A DNA stretch of 64,000 nt from the NCBI GenBank assembly GCA_021773055.1, contig JAJFKV010000017.1, forward strand, positions 1 to 64,000, written 5' to 3'. Source of the DNA: Woeseiaceae bacterium. Its GTDB lineage: Bacteria > Pseudomonadota > Gammaproteobacteria > Steroidobacterales > Woeseiaceae. Positions 16,801 to 23,349 of this stretch are shown here, one piece after another (the first letter of the stretch is position 1; each line of letters begins with the position of its first letter). The notes under the pieces are model-generated. The model saw nothing but the letters and a program-made list of their open reading frames with translations, was not told the origin of the DNA and searched no databases. The position numbers were made by a program, and so were the translations under genes.

Positions 16801-18736
16801 ATACACCAGGCGTCGTATCCTCGGGCGCGTTGATCTGGATTCCGTCGATGAGCGCTGAGCTCGCAGCATCTGGCACAGGTACGCCATTCAACATCGTGCT
16901 ATTCGCGACGTATGTCGTGTTGGCCGGGATCTGGTCAACGATGTAGACATCCGTTGCGTTATCGGTGCCAACGTTTTGTACGGTAATCGTGTACCGCAGC
17001 GTCTCGCCTGCGAGCAACACATTCGGATTACCATCGAGATAGGTCGAGATCTTCTCAACGATGAACGACGGTACCGACTGAATCAGGATTTCCGTCGGGT
17101 CTTCATCACCGGCCACATTCGGGTCGGCCGCGCCGTTGATATTCGGGTCATCACTCAGCGCGACCGGAAAGCCGTTAGAGGTCGCCTCTGACTGGTTGAG
17201 AACAATACTGTCATTGGCAATGACGGGCGCCAGCTGAACCTCAAACACAATGGACAGGGAAGCACCCAGTCCGCCGATACTCAGGTCGCTGAGATCCAGC
17301 AGGCCTGTTCCCGCAACACCGCCGTTCGGGTCGGAGTTATCGGTGCCGTTTGCCGGGTCGGTAACGACCAGTGTTCCCGCCTGGAACATGGCCGTCGCGT
17401 TCAAATTATCGAGTTCATCAATAACGTCGAAGCCGTCAAGCGGCAATGCGCCGGTGTTTTCAATTCTTAAGGTGTACTCGATCAGATCGCCGGGCGTTGC
17501 GACGGTGCCCGGGTCCTCTCCGGTCGTCACATTCATGACCGTCTTCTCGAACCGAAGCGCCGGCAGGTCGACGGTGACGCTGTGCGCGTCCTCGTGGTCC
17601 CCGACGCCCGCGGTGCCGTCGGTCAACGCGCGGATGTGGACGGTCGTGCCGTCCTCGTCGAACCACTCGGTCGCGCCGGCCACGTTCGTCAGCGTGATGC
17701 CGTCCTGGCTATCGGAGTCGAGCCGCGTGCGATACGTGATCATCAGACGCTCGTCCACACCGATTACCGAGGCGGCGGTCAGCGTGTTGAACGTGAGCTC
17801 GCACGCGGCGCTGTTGTAGGCGAGCGAGTAGTCCGTCCCCTGGACCAGAGAGCCTTTTCCCGGTATCGGTGTAACGCCGTCCGCCGCGAACACGCGCGCG
17901 CTCACAACCTGTGGCGTCGTGTCGCACATACCGCCGGTCGGGCCATCGGGCAGCCGGTCGACGAGCGTCACGTTGTACGCGTCGGACGCGCTCGCATTCT
18001 GCATGCCGATGGCGAAATTGCCCCACTCTCCCAGACGCATCGTCGCCGGGCCCGTCTTCGCGACCGTTAGTCCCGGCGGCAACGTAAAATCGCCAACCAG
18101 GCCCGAGGTGTTGACGGTGCCGCCTTCTCTGGTGATGAATTCGTCGACGGGACTACCATTGTCCAGAAAGCTCATCGCCAACGTTAAATCCACTCCATCG
18201 ACGTTGAAGGTCGTGGGCTCGGCCGAGGCGACAATCGTCACACGGTCCGTGCACCCTTCTCCGGGTGGTGTCGGATAGGGACAAGGGTCGAGGTTGTTCG
18301 GGGTTTCATCGTGATTCAACGTGAAGGTGAAGGACAATGGACCGGTTGACACGCCGTCCACGGCAAGCACGAGCAGAACATCGAGCTGAGCCGACGTCAG
18401 GGAAGGATCGCCGACCGCGAAATTCCGATGTGTAAATGTGCCGAGAGAAAAGAAAGGGACGGGCCCTGGCAACGTGAACGGCGGCGGCAGCGTTGCGGTG
18501 AAGTCATAGCCGCTTTGCGGGCCCGTCGTCGTGCCCCAGCTGATGCTTGAGACGGGGTCGCCGTTCGTGATGGCGGGATCGCCCACCTGGATTCCGGGGA
18601 GGTTATCCGTCGGGCTATGCCAGGATCCAACAACGGATACAAATGTGATCTCGGCCGCCGACGCGCCCCCGGTCGGAACAAATAATGCGACCGATGCAAG
18701 AAGCGATGCACCCAGAATTAGGAACAACTTCCTCAT
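13853..18736 (-). CDS. Giant DUF11-repeat/SdrD-B-like surface protein with OmpA-like tail
   Basis: 1,627 residues. Signal peptide (1-27, ending GGASA). At least six DUF11-type repeats recur, each opening with a (V/F)xK or EK strand and holding Y-x-(I/V)-x-(V/I)-x-N-x-G (for example YTITVQNVGTDNATDVYIVD). Two Cna-B/SdrD-B-like modules are interspersed (GNVWHDADHENTPGG and GKVFNDTNRNAYQDNDEEG, both with YGRY/YYLF ends). The last 110 residues (from GLDIADAVFEPNEV) look like a degenerate OmpA-like domain. Such proteins are stalk-like and exported; no LPXTG or T1SS signal is seen. A GC-rich island lies in the first third. The riboswitch at 18,888-18,985 lies in its leader. Confidence 0.87.
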   Translation of the reverse strand: MRKLFLILGASLLASVALFVPTGGASAAEITFVSVVGSWHSPTDNLPGIQVGDPAITNGDPVSSISWGTTTGPQSGYDFTATLPPPFTLPGPVPFFSLGTFTHRNFAVGDPSLTSAQLDVLLVLAVDGVSTGPLSFTFTLNHDETPNNLDPCPYPTPPGEGCTDRVTIVASAEPTTFNVDGVDLTLAMSFLDNGSPVDEFITREGGTVNTSGLVGDFTLPPGLTVAKTGPATMRLGEWGNFAIGMQNASASDAYNVTLVDRLPDGPTGGMCDTTPQVVSARVFAADGVTPIPGKGSLVQGTDYSLAYNSAACELTFNTLTAASVIGVDERLMITYRTRLDSDSQDGITLTNVAGATEWFDEDGTTVHIRALTDGTAGVGDHEDAHSVTVDLPALRFEKTVMNVTTGEDPGTVATPGDLIEYTLRIENTGALPLDGFDVIDELDNLNATAMFQAGTLVVTDPANGTDNSDPNGGVAGTGLLDLSDLSIGGLGASLSIVFEVQLAPVIANDSIVLNQSEATSNGFPVALSDDPNINGAADPNVAGDEDPTEILIQSVPSFIVEKISTYLDGNPNVLLAGETLRYTITVQNVGTDNATDVYIVDQIPANTTYVANSTMLNGVPVPDAASSALIDGIQINAPEDTTPGVLNAGIADNVATITFDVAVNADVPDGTIISNQAFVSAVDQGIADQPSDDPGTELADDPTRDVVGNFPLLFAEKSAVLQIDNGSPNIVDPDDTLRYTITIYNNGSVPATIVELFDDVPANSSYVADSTTLNGAAIGRPDGGVFPLAARIDVSSADLPIPGTGDGVLSPGESAVVQFDLLVDSTAVRGSLIVNQATIYSAEVANLLTDGDGNPATGPEPTIVVVGDAQALTIVKEVSVVDGGAAIAGATLEYVVTVQNVGAVPALYVTIGDDLNETNPDYLTYVDQSATLNGLATGVSFADPIITADYFSNYGALAPGEFAVLRFRAIIDPALAEGTTIVNTARVYWDDPQQQAEATVMIDVGAMPDAGMLSGNVWHDADHENTPGGFEQPLVGWRVELLLDGQPVRSMVTDTDGYYLFNNVIPNYATGSMYSLRFSAPGAVSTTALLGASDSDFTDGQQEITEIDVQEGSNLLALNMPVDPNGVIYASVGRTPVTGAIVSLVDPRNNLALPSSCFDDPNHQGQVTVSNGYYKFDINFSDPACPSGLNYLIQVTAPDTSFVPGVSVLIPPSSDETALPFDVPSCPGSSNDAVLGVLQTCEAQASEFAPPTSVPAQSSATDYHLFLRLDATQSPGSSQLFNNHVPLDPRLNGAVAVTKTTPMLNVTRGQLVPYIITVSNSFGIDLQNVNVIDRFPAGFRYIEGSARFDDQPLEPTIVGRELVWSNFTLTVDTRHTIKLLLAAGAGVTEGEFVNRAQATNSILGSAISEEASATVRIIPDPTFDCTDVTGKVFNDTNRNAYQDNDEEGLSGVRLVTAKGLVAKTDAYGRYHITCATVPNESRGSNFVLKLDDRTLPSGFRASTRPVQVQRATRGKALRINFGASIHRVVGLDIADAVFEPNEVVMRQQWAPRIDLLIDELKKAPAILRLSYVADVEPEVLVQQRLQSLKTQIGDAWEELNCCYELIIEPEIHWRLGKPAAQPREGER

Positions 18737-18887
18737 TGCGTTGCGATCTCGTACGCGAACAGCCGCAACACCAACCGCCGCGCGATACCACTGCAGTGTA
18801 AAAATTGTGTGAGCGTCTGGGTCATCATCCCTAATGTTTGTCTGCCGGCGACAACAACACCAGTGGGGATAGCTCGATTGAAAACCG

Positions 18888-18985
18888 TGATTTGCGAGCG
18901 GTCCCGCTACCCTGGAGCTAGCTGCTCTGTAGGCCGGTGACTTTGCGTCGCCCCCTTTCGGTGGCTTTGCCTTTAGTCTGGATCC
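18888..18985 (-). promoter_or_regulatory. Cyclic-di-GMP-I (GEMM-I) riboswitch
   Basis: On the reverse strand the 5' leader of the DUF11 gene reads GGCAAAGCC, a hairpin closed by a GAAA tetraloop (GCCACC-GAAA-GGGGGC), then CGACGCAAAGTCACCGGCC followed by TA, a short hairpin GAGC-AGCTA-GCTC, and GGTAGCGGGACCG. These match in order the conserved blocks of the GEMM-I aptamer: GGCAAA, GAAA-capped stem, GACGCAAAGYC, CGGCCUA and GGUAGCGGG. The closing P1 helix is not obvious to me. No U-tract terminator is visible between aptamer and start codon (150 nt), so control may act on translation or by an unseen structure. The rest of the 360-bp gap 18,737-19,096 shows no gene. Confidence 0.82.
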
Positions 18986-19096
18986 AGACGTGACTATGGC
19001 GCATCGAATGGCGCTAAAAGGTGAACTGCATCACACCCTGTACCATTAACCATAAGGGCGTCGAAAGTGTGTGAGGCTACTTCTTTTGAAAGCCAA

Positions 19097-20509
19097 TCAG
19101 GCGGCTGGCAGGAAGTCGATTGGGTAGATTATGGTAACTGCGACGATGTCTTCCTTGGCACCGAAATCGAAGCCTATGACACGCTCAACGACCTGTTTTG
19201 CGAGCATCGGGGCGCTCATATCGGACGACTGCGTTACACAAAAAGACACTGAACCATCTGGCTCGATCGTCAGCTTCAGGATAATCTGGCCTCGCAGCGT
19301 CGGATTCTTGCGTAATTCTCGGTTGTACAAGCGGTACAGCGATGATTTGTAACGATCGAAGACGATCTGAATTTCCTCATCGGTACGGCCGGCAAACGCA
19401 CCGCCGCTGCGCGGGCGATTCGATGTGCCATCACCCCCTGTGCCGATGGAGCTCGAAACACGAGAGACCTGTACACCATCGAGTCCCTGACCTCCACCAC
19501 CGACATCACGACTGATACTGGCAAGATTGATGCCGCCACTTGAACCTGGTGCATTTGAGGTGACCATCGCGCGTTGCGGCCGGCCGGTAGCGTCTTCCCC
19601 GGCATTGCTGAGTCGGGCTTGTGACCCCAGTTGGGCGGTTGGGCGTAGATTCGCGCGGCTGGCGAAGCTTTCGCGAAAGGCCAGAATACCTTTTGATTTG
19701 ACCTGTTCTTTCGTGTCGACTTTCTCGTTATCCGCCACTGTTGGCTCGCTAACGGCCTCTGGTACGACTTCCTCCGGCAGTTCCTCGGCCAGTTTTTCAG
19801 GCTCCGGCAACTCTTCGGCAAATATCGGTTGCGGCTCAGGCTGCGGCTGTATTCTGTTTTGCTGCACAAGTTTGGCAACACGCTCAGGTACTTCGATGAG
19901 TTGTTCCCGCTCCATAATCGGAATCGCGATTGTGCCGACGAGTAACGCGAGCACTACCGATGCAGCAAGAGACGTTCCCAGAGATTTGTGGAAGCGCTGG
20001 TCTTCTTCGTTGCCACGGGCCCAGGGCATGACCACGGAATGGTGCGCCACATCATTAGCATCACGCTCGACGAGCCATTCGTTCTTACGTTTTTCTTCCC
20101 GCTCCACAATATCCAGCAAATCGTAGTGCAGGCTATCCAGCGTTTGATTCTGATCGCCGATTTGTTCGAGAACTGAATCACGCCGATCCTCAACAACAGA
20201 GATCTCGGCACTGTATTCGTCGATTCTTTGGTGTGCGCTCGCGAGCTTTGCGTCACGTGTTTCGACGTCGTCTTGCGAGTTCCAGAACAAGTCTGCTGCG
20301 CCAAGATTCTCGAGTTCTTCCAGAGAACGGCAAATGTTGCCAAGAACATCAAACTCATGACTCTTTTCGGCGAGTGCCACAAGCTCGGCATTCACACGCT
20401 GCAGTTTCTGCTCGAGACCCGACAGCTGCTGCTCGGACCGCTCGAACTGAGTCCTGAGAGACTGCTCTTTGTTTGTGAGATCTTCGGTCACGCTGTCACC
20501 TTCGTGCAT
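19097..20509 (-). CDS. AgmX/PglI-type TonB-like energy transducer
   Basis: 470 residues. A long N-terminal cytoplasmic coiled coil (about 8-170, rich in E, Q, L) precedes one membrane helix (SLAASVVLALLVGTIAIPIM, about 183-202). A TonB-like Pro/Glu stretch (PQPEPQPIFAEELPEPEKLAEELPEEV) follows, then a glycine-rich linker and a C-terminal TonB-like/AgmX domain (about 370-470, RGQIILKLTIEPDGSV). In Myxococcus the related AgmX (GltJ) works with the AglRQS motor in gliding. It is the last gene of a motor operon, six bases after exbD. GTG at 20,491 is an alternative start with a better ribosome site. Confidence 0.82.
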   Translation of the reverse strand: MHEGDSVTEDLTNKEQSLRTQFERSEQQLSGLEQKLQRVNAELVALAEKSHEFDVLGNICRSLEELENLGAADLFWNSQDDVETRDAKLASAHQRIDEYSAEISVVEDRRDSVLEQIGDQNQTLDSLHYDLLDIVEREEKRKNEWLVERDANDVAHHSVVMPWARGNEEDQRFHKSLGTSLAASVVLALLVGTIAIPIMEREQLIEVPERVAKLVQQNRIQPQPEPQPIFAEELPEPEKLAEELPEEVVPEAVSEPTVADNEKVDTKEQVKSKGILAFRESFASRANLRPTAQLGSQARLSNAGEDATGRPQRAMVTSNAPGSSGGINLASISRDVGGGGQGLDGVQVSRVSSSIGTGGDGTSNRPRSGGAFAGRTDEEIQIVFDRYKSSLYRLYNRELRKNPTLRGQIILKLTIEPDGSVSFCVTQSSDMSAPMLAKQVVERVIGFDFGAKEDIVAVTIIYPIDFLPAA

Positions 20510-20515
20510 GCGGCT

Positions 20516-21019
20516 CTAATTCGCCGCTACTTGCGCGCCTTTTTGGGTCACTGCCAGAGAAACGTTCTCGAATCCCTCACCCGTACACGTTGACATGATC
20601 GTCTTGATCACAGTAAACGGGACCGATTTGTCAGCGAGGATTGTGACTTCCTGGCTTGTCGACACAGTCAGCGTGTTTATTCCTATTACGTTTTCCTTTA
20701 GCTCGGCCAGACGTGCGGCAATGGGATCCAGGGCACTTGCCTGTTCCGCAAGTATTTCATCTACGTACGCGACCAGCTGCCCCTGTACCAGCACTTCTTC
20801 GGCGCTTACGAAGATCACCACGGTTTCACGTGGTTTCGTTTCGACGCGCGACTCTGGAAGGGTAACCTCTTTCGGCGAATCGAGTATCTCAACCGAACCC
20901 GAATTAACCAGAAGGAAGAATACGAGAATCGTGAAAACATCCATGAGCGACGTGAGATTCATCTTGGTGATCTTCAGGCGATTCCGGCCCATGCGTTTGA
21001 TACGACGGGAATTTCTCAC
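20516..21019 (-). CDS. ExbD/TolR-type stator protein (second copy)
   Basis: 167 residues. One N-terminal membrane helix (NLTSLMDVFTILVFFLLVNS, about 22-41) carries the conserved proton-path Asp (LMD), followed by a periplasmic ExbD domain with EVTILADKSVPFTVIKTIM. The start overlaps the end of the preceding exbD by four bases. With ExbB it should form a proton-motive-force stator. Having two different ExbD proteins matches motors such as AglRQS rather than a simple TonB system. Confidence 0.9.
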   Translation of the reverse strand: MRNSRRIKRMGRNRLKITKMNLTSLMDVFTILVFFLLVNSGSVEILDSPKEVTLPESRVETKPRETVVIFVSAEEVLVQGQLVAYVDEILAEQASALDPIAARLAELKENVIGINTLTVSTSQEVTILADKSVPFTVIKTIMSTCTGEGFENVSLAVTQKGAQVAAN

Positions 21020-21510
21020 GGCGCGTCTCCTACGGAAATTTCGGAGAACAACGCGTACAGCTCATACTCGTTCTCAACATTGGTAGGGACTTCGACAGTG
21101 CGAACGGTATCCATAACCCGGATCAGGTAGTCGTACGGAATCAGTCTTTCCATCAGCACTGAAGCTTCATCGACATTCGGATATTCCTGCTTCAGTGTGA
21201 CCATCATTTCCGAGAGCGCTTCGAGATCGTATTCACCATCCTTCTTCGGGACAGTCGCAATAACAGCCGTCCCGTTGCTGATTTCGATCCCTGGCTCTCT
21301 AACGATGACTTCAACCCTGAAGTTTTCATGCTGCGGTGCAGCGCCACCGGCGTTGCTGGGCAGGTTCAGCTCCACGATCGTCAATCGCGAGAATACAGCG
21401 GTAATCAAGAGAAACGGAATCAGCACCACCATGAGATTCAAAAATGTGGTGACATCAATCTCGTAAGTGTTTGTCTTGTTTCGCTTGTAGTGATGTTGTC
21501 GCCGTGCCAT
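21016..21510 (-). CDS. ExbD/TolR-type stator protein (first copy)
   Basis: 164 residues. A basic N-terminus is followed by a single helix with the key Asp (EIDVTTFLNLMVVLIPFLL, about 17-35), then a periplasmic domain. Five bases separate it from the ExbB gene. It differs strongly from the second copy, so the two probably play distinct parts in a heteromeric stator. Confidence 0.88.
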   Translation of the reverse strand: MARRQHHYKRNKTNTYEIDVTTFLNLMVVLIPFLLITAVFSRLTIVELNLPSNAGGAAPQHENFRVEVIVREPGIEISNGTAVIATVPKKDGEYDLEALSEMMVTLKQEYPNVDEASVLMERLIPYDYLIRVMDTVRTVEVPTNVENEYELYALFSEISVGDAP

Positions 21511-21515
21511 TTTGC

Positions 21516-22166
21516 TTACGCTCCGGCAACGCGCTGGGCCCGTCTGGAGAATACGTTCAACGCTTTGACCGTTGCCATCTCAAGACTGTCGACAATGTCG
21601 CCGGTCTTACTGGTCAGAATTGCGTGGACGACCAGCAGTGGAATCGCCACCATCAGTCCGAACGCCGTCGTATTCATCGCGACGGAAATACTGGCCGACA
21701 ACAAATCAGCTTTTTCTGCCGGGTTTGCGTTGGCAACTGCGGTGAACGCCTGGATAAGACCCATGATGGTGCCCAATAGCCCAAGCAGCGTCGCAATACT
21801 CGATGCCAATGCCACATAAGGGGTACGCTTTTCAAGGCGCGGCACGATTTCCATCATGCTCTCCTCCATGGCGATCTCGATATCTTCTCGACGCCGAACA
21901 GCGCCCTGCAACGACAAGCCCATGTTCAGTACCTGGGAGATCGTCGATTCGTCTGTATCGGTCATTTCCCGCGCCTCGGTGAAATCACCGTTATCCAACA
22001 ATGGCTGCACTTTGTTCCAAACCACCTGATTCTTGCTCGTGATCATCGTAAGCGTAACGAAGCGTTCAACCGCTATTGCCACGCCGAATGCGAACACCAG
22101 GAGTATCGGATACATGAACAGACCACCCGTTGCGAAGAAGGCGACAATCGAATAGAAAAAGTCCAT
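21516..22166 (-). CDS. MotA/TolQ/ExbB-type proton channel
   Basis: 216 residues from the ATG at 22,166, which has AGGA seven bases upstream; the frame is open further but has no better start. Three membrane segments are seen (about 6-28, 115-140, 155-180), with the signature TLLGLLGTIMGLIQAF and TAFGLMVAIPLLVVHAIL. It forms the pentameric channel of ExbBD-type motors. A 188-bp gap separates it from the upstream hypothetical gene; I see no clear terminator there, so it may hold a promoter. Confidence 0.92.
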   Translation of the reverse strand: MDFFYSIVAFFATGGLFMYPILLVFAFGVAIAVERFVTLTMITSKNQVVWNKVQPLLDNGDFTEAREMTDTDESTISQVLNMGLSLQGAVRRREDIEIAMEESMMEIVPRLEKRTPYVALASSIATLLGLLGTIMGLIQAFTAVANANPAEKADLLSASISVAMNTTAFGLMVAIPLLVVHAILTSKTGDIVDSLEMATVKALNVFSRRAQRVAGA

Positions 22167-22354
22167 TTCTAAATCCTCATTTAACAGAATGTCCCGGTTT
22201 CGGACCGGACAACGTTTAGAGTAGACAGGCGTCTCAATCAATAACGTGATGTAGCGCACGTTCGACGATTATGACCGTAGGAACTTGCGCTTTTTTGAGT
22301 CACTTCACATGATCTTGCGCTGGCGCACGCGGATTGCGTGCCAATGCAGGTGGT

Positions 22355-22684
22355 TTACTCGCCTGAGCGGATCTCGTAGTAATCCAGCTCGCGGAGAAAC
22401 ACTTCCTTGTCGACTGGCTGAGCCCTGTCGGCGAGCGTATCCGACAAACCTATGTCATCGCCCATTTCAGAAGACTTCCACGGCACAATCACGAGTGACT
22501 TGGGGGCTTCTTCATTACCAAGAATCGACATACCGGACATTTGTTTGGGTCCGGTATCCTGCGGCGTCTCCGTCACCTCATCTGCCGGCTGCGCTTCAGT
22601 TTCACTCGCCTCTTTCACCTCGTCAGCTATCGTCAGCGAAGATGCCGCAAGTATCAGGAGTAAATATAGACTCTTGTTCATCAT
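22355..22684 (-). CDS. Small acidic exported protein of the motor operon
   Basis: 109 residues; not recognised. Signal peptide (MMNKSLYLLLILAASSLTIA), then a Glu/Thr/Pro-rich low-complexity stretch (about 21-50) and a short conserved-looking tail (KSLVIVPWKSSEMGDD, EVFLRELDYYEI). Its ATG overlaps the stop of the TPR lipoprotein, so the two are coupled. It may be a small periplasmic accessory of the motor. Confidence 0.7.
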   Translation of the reverse strand: MMNKSLYLLLILAASSLTIADEVKEASETEAQPADEVTETPQDTGPKQMSGMSILGNEEAPKSLVIVPWKSSEMGDDIGLSDTLADRAQPVDKEVFLRELDYYEIRSGE

Positions 22685-23334
22685 TTCACCTGGCTGCCCA
22701 TACGGTTACGCAGGTCCGTAATCCACATTGATGCCTCATCATCAGACACCACCGTCGTCATATAGGCCTCGTACTGATAAAGCGCACATGCCAGGTCAGC
22801 CAAATAGAGGTCGCAAAGGATGGCGAGATTACGCCTCGCATGGTGATAACCCGGGTACACCGCGATCGCGGTTTCATAGTGCTCTTTTGCTTTCGCGAAT
22901 TGCCCGGTCTTTCGATACACGATGCCGAGCTCGTTATGGGCGACCGGATGGTTAGCATTTAAGCGAAGCGCCTGCAGAAGGTTATTTTCAGCTTCCTCCA
23001 GCTTGCCCTGCCGGTGGTATGCGATACCCAGATCAATTCTCGGCGCGGTTACCAACGGCGCGGCCTCTGCGACTTTTTCCAGGATCGCGATGCCCTGCTC
23101 AAGCCGTCCATCCTGCAGGTGGTTCAATGCCTCATAGTATTGCAGCCGTACGCCTTCACCGACCCGAACTTCTTCGGTGATCGTGAAGCCGACGGCTTCC
23201 TGAACCTCGATGTTCGCCGTCTTGCGTACTGCATTGGTCGTCGCACTACAGCCGGCGACTAGAAACGCACCACAGATCGTCACGAACAGTGCATGATTTC
23301 CCAGCTTCATTTGTTGTTGCTTGTCTGTTGTCAT
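22681..23334 (-). CDS. TPR lipoprotein (GltE/AglT-like)
   Basis: 217 residues from ATG 23,334, which has AGGTG ten bases upstream; GTG 23,349 and ATG 23,310 are alternatives. A lipoprotein signal with lipobox LVAGC is followed by about three tetratricopeptide repeats (residues 75-175, for example APRIDLGIAYHRQGKLEEAENNL and AHNELGIVYRKTGQFAKA). Small TPR lipoproteins such as AglT/GltE are part of the Myxococcus gliding apparatus; the likeness is architectural only. It follows the 1,034-residue TPR protein with a 15-bp gap. Confidence 0.82.
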   Translation of the reverse strand: MTTDKQQQMKLGNHALFVTICGAFLVAGCSATTNAVRKTANIEVQEAVGFTITEEVRVGEGVRLQYYEALNHLQDGRLEQGIAILEKVAEAAPLVTAPRIDLGIAYHRQGKLEEAENNLLQALRLNANHPVAHNELGIVYRKTGQFAKAKEHYETAIAVYPGYHHARRNLAILCDLYLADLACALYQYEAYMTTVVSDDEASMWITDLRNRMGSQVK

Positions 23335-23349
23335 AGCGCTTATGTTCAC

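Noticed and set aside
19097..22166. The ExbB/ExbD/TonB-like genes as the energiser of the TonB receptor at 6,234
   Set aside because: They lie in a different operon with two ExbDs, AgmX-like coiled coil and TPR scaffolds. That does not fit a dedicated receptor energiser, though cross-talk is not excluded.
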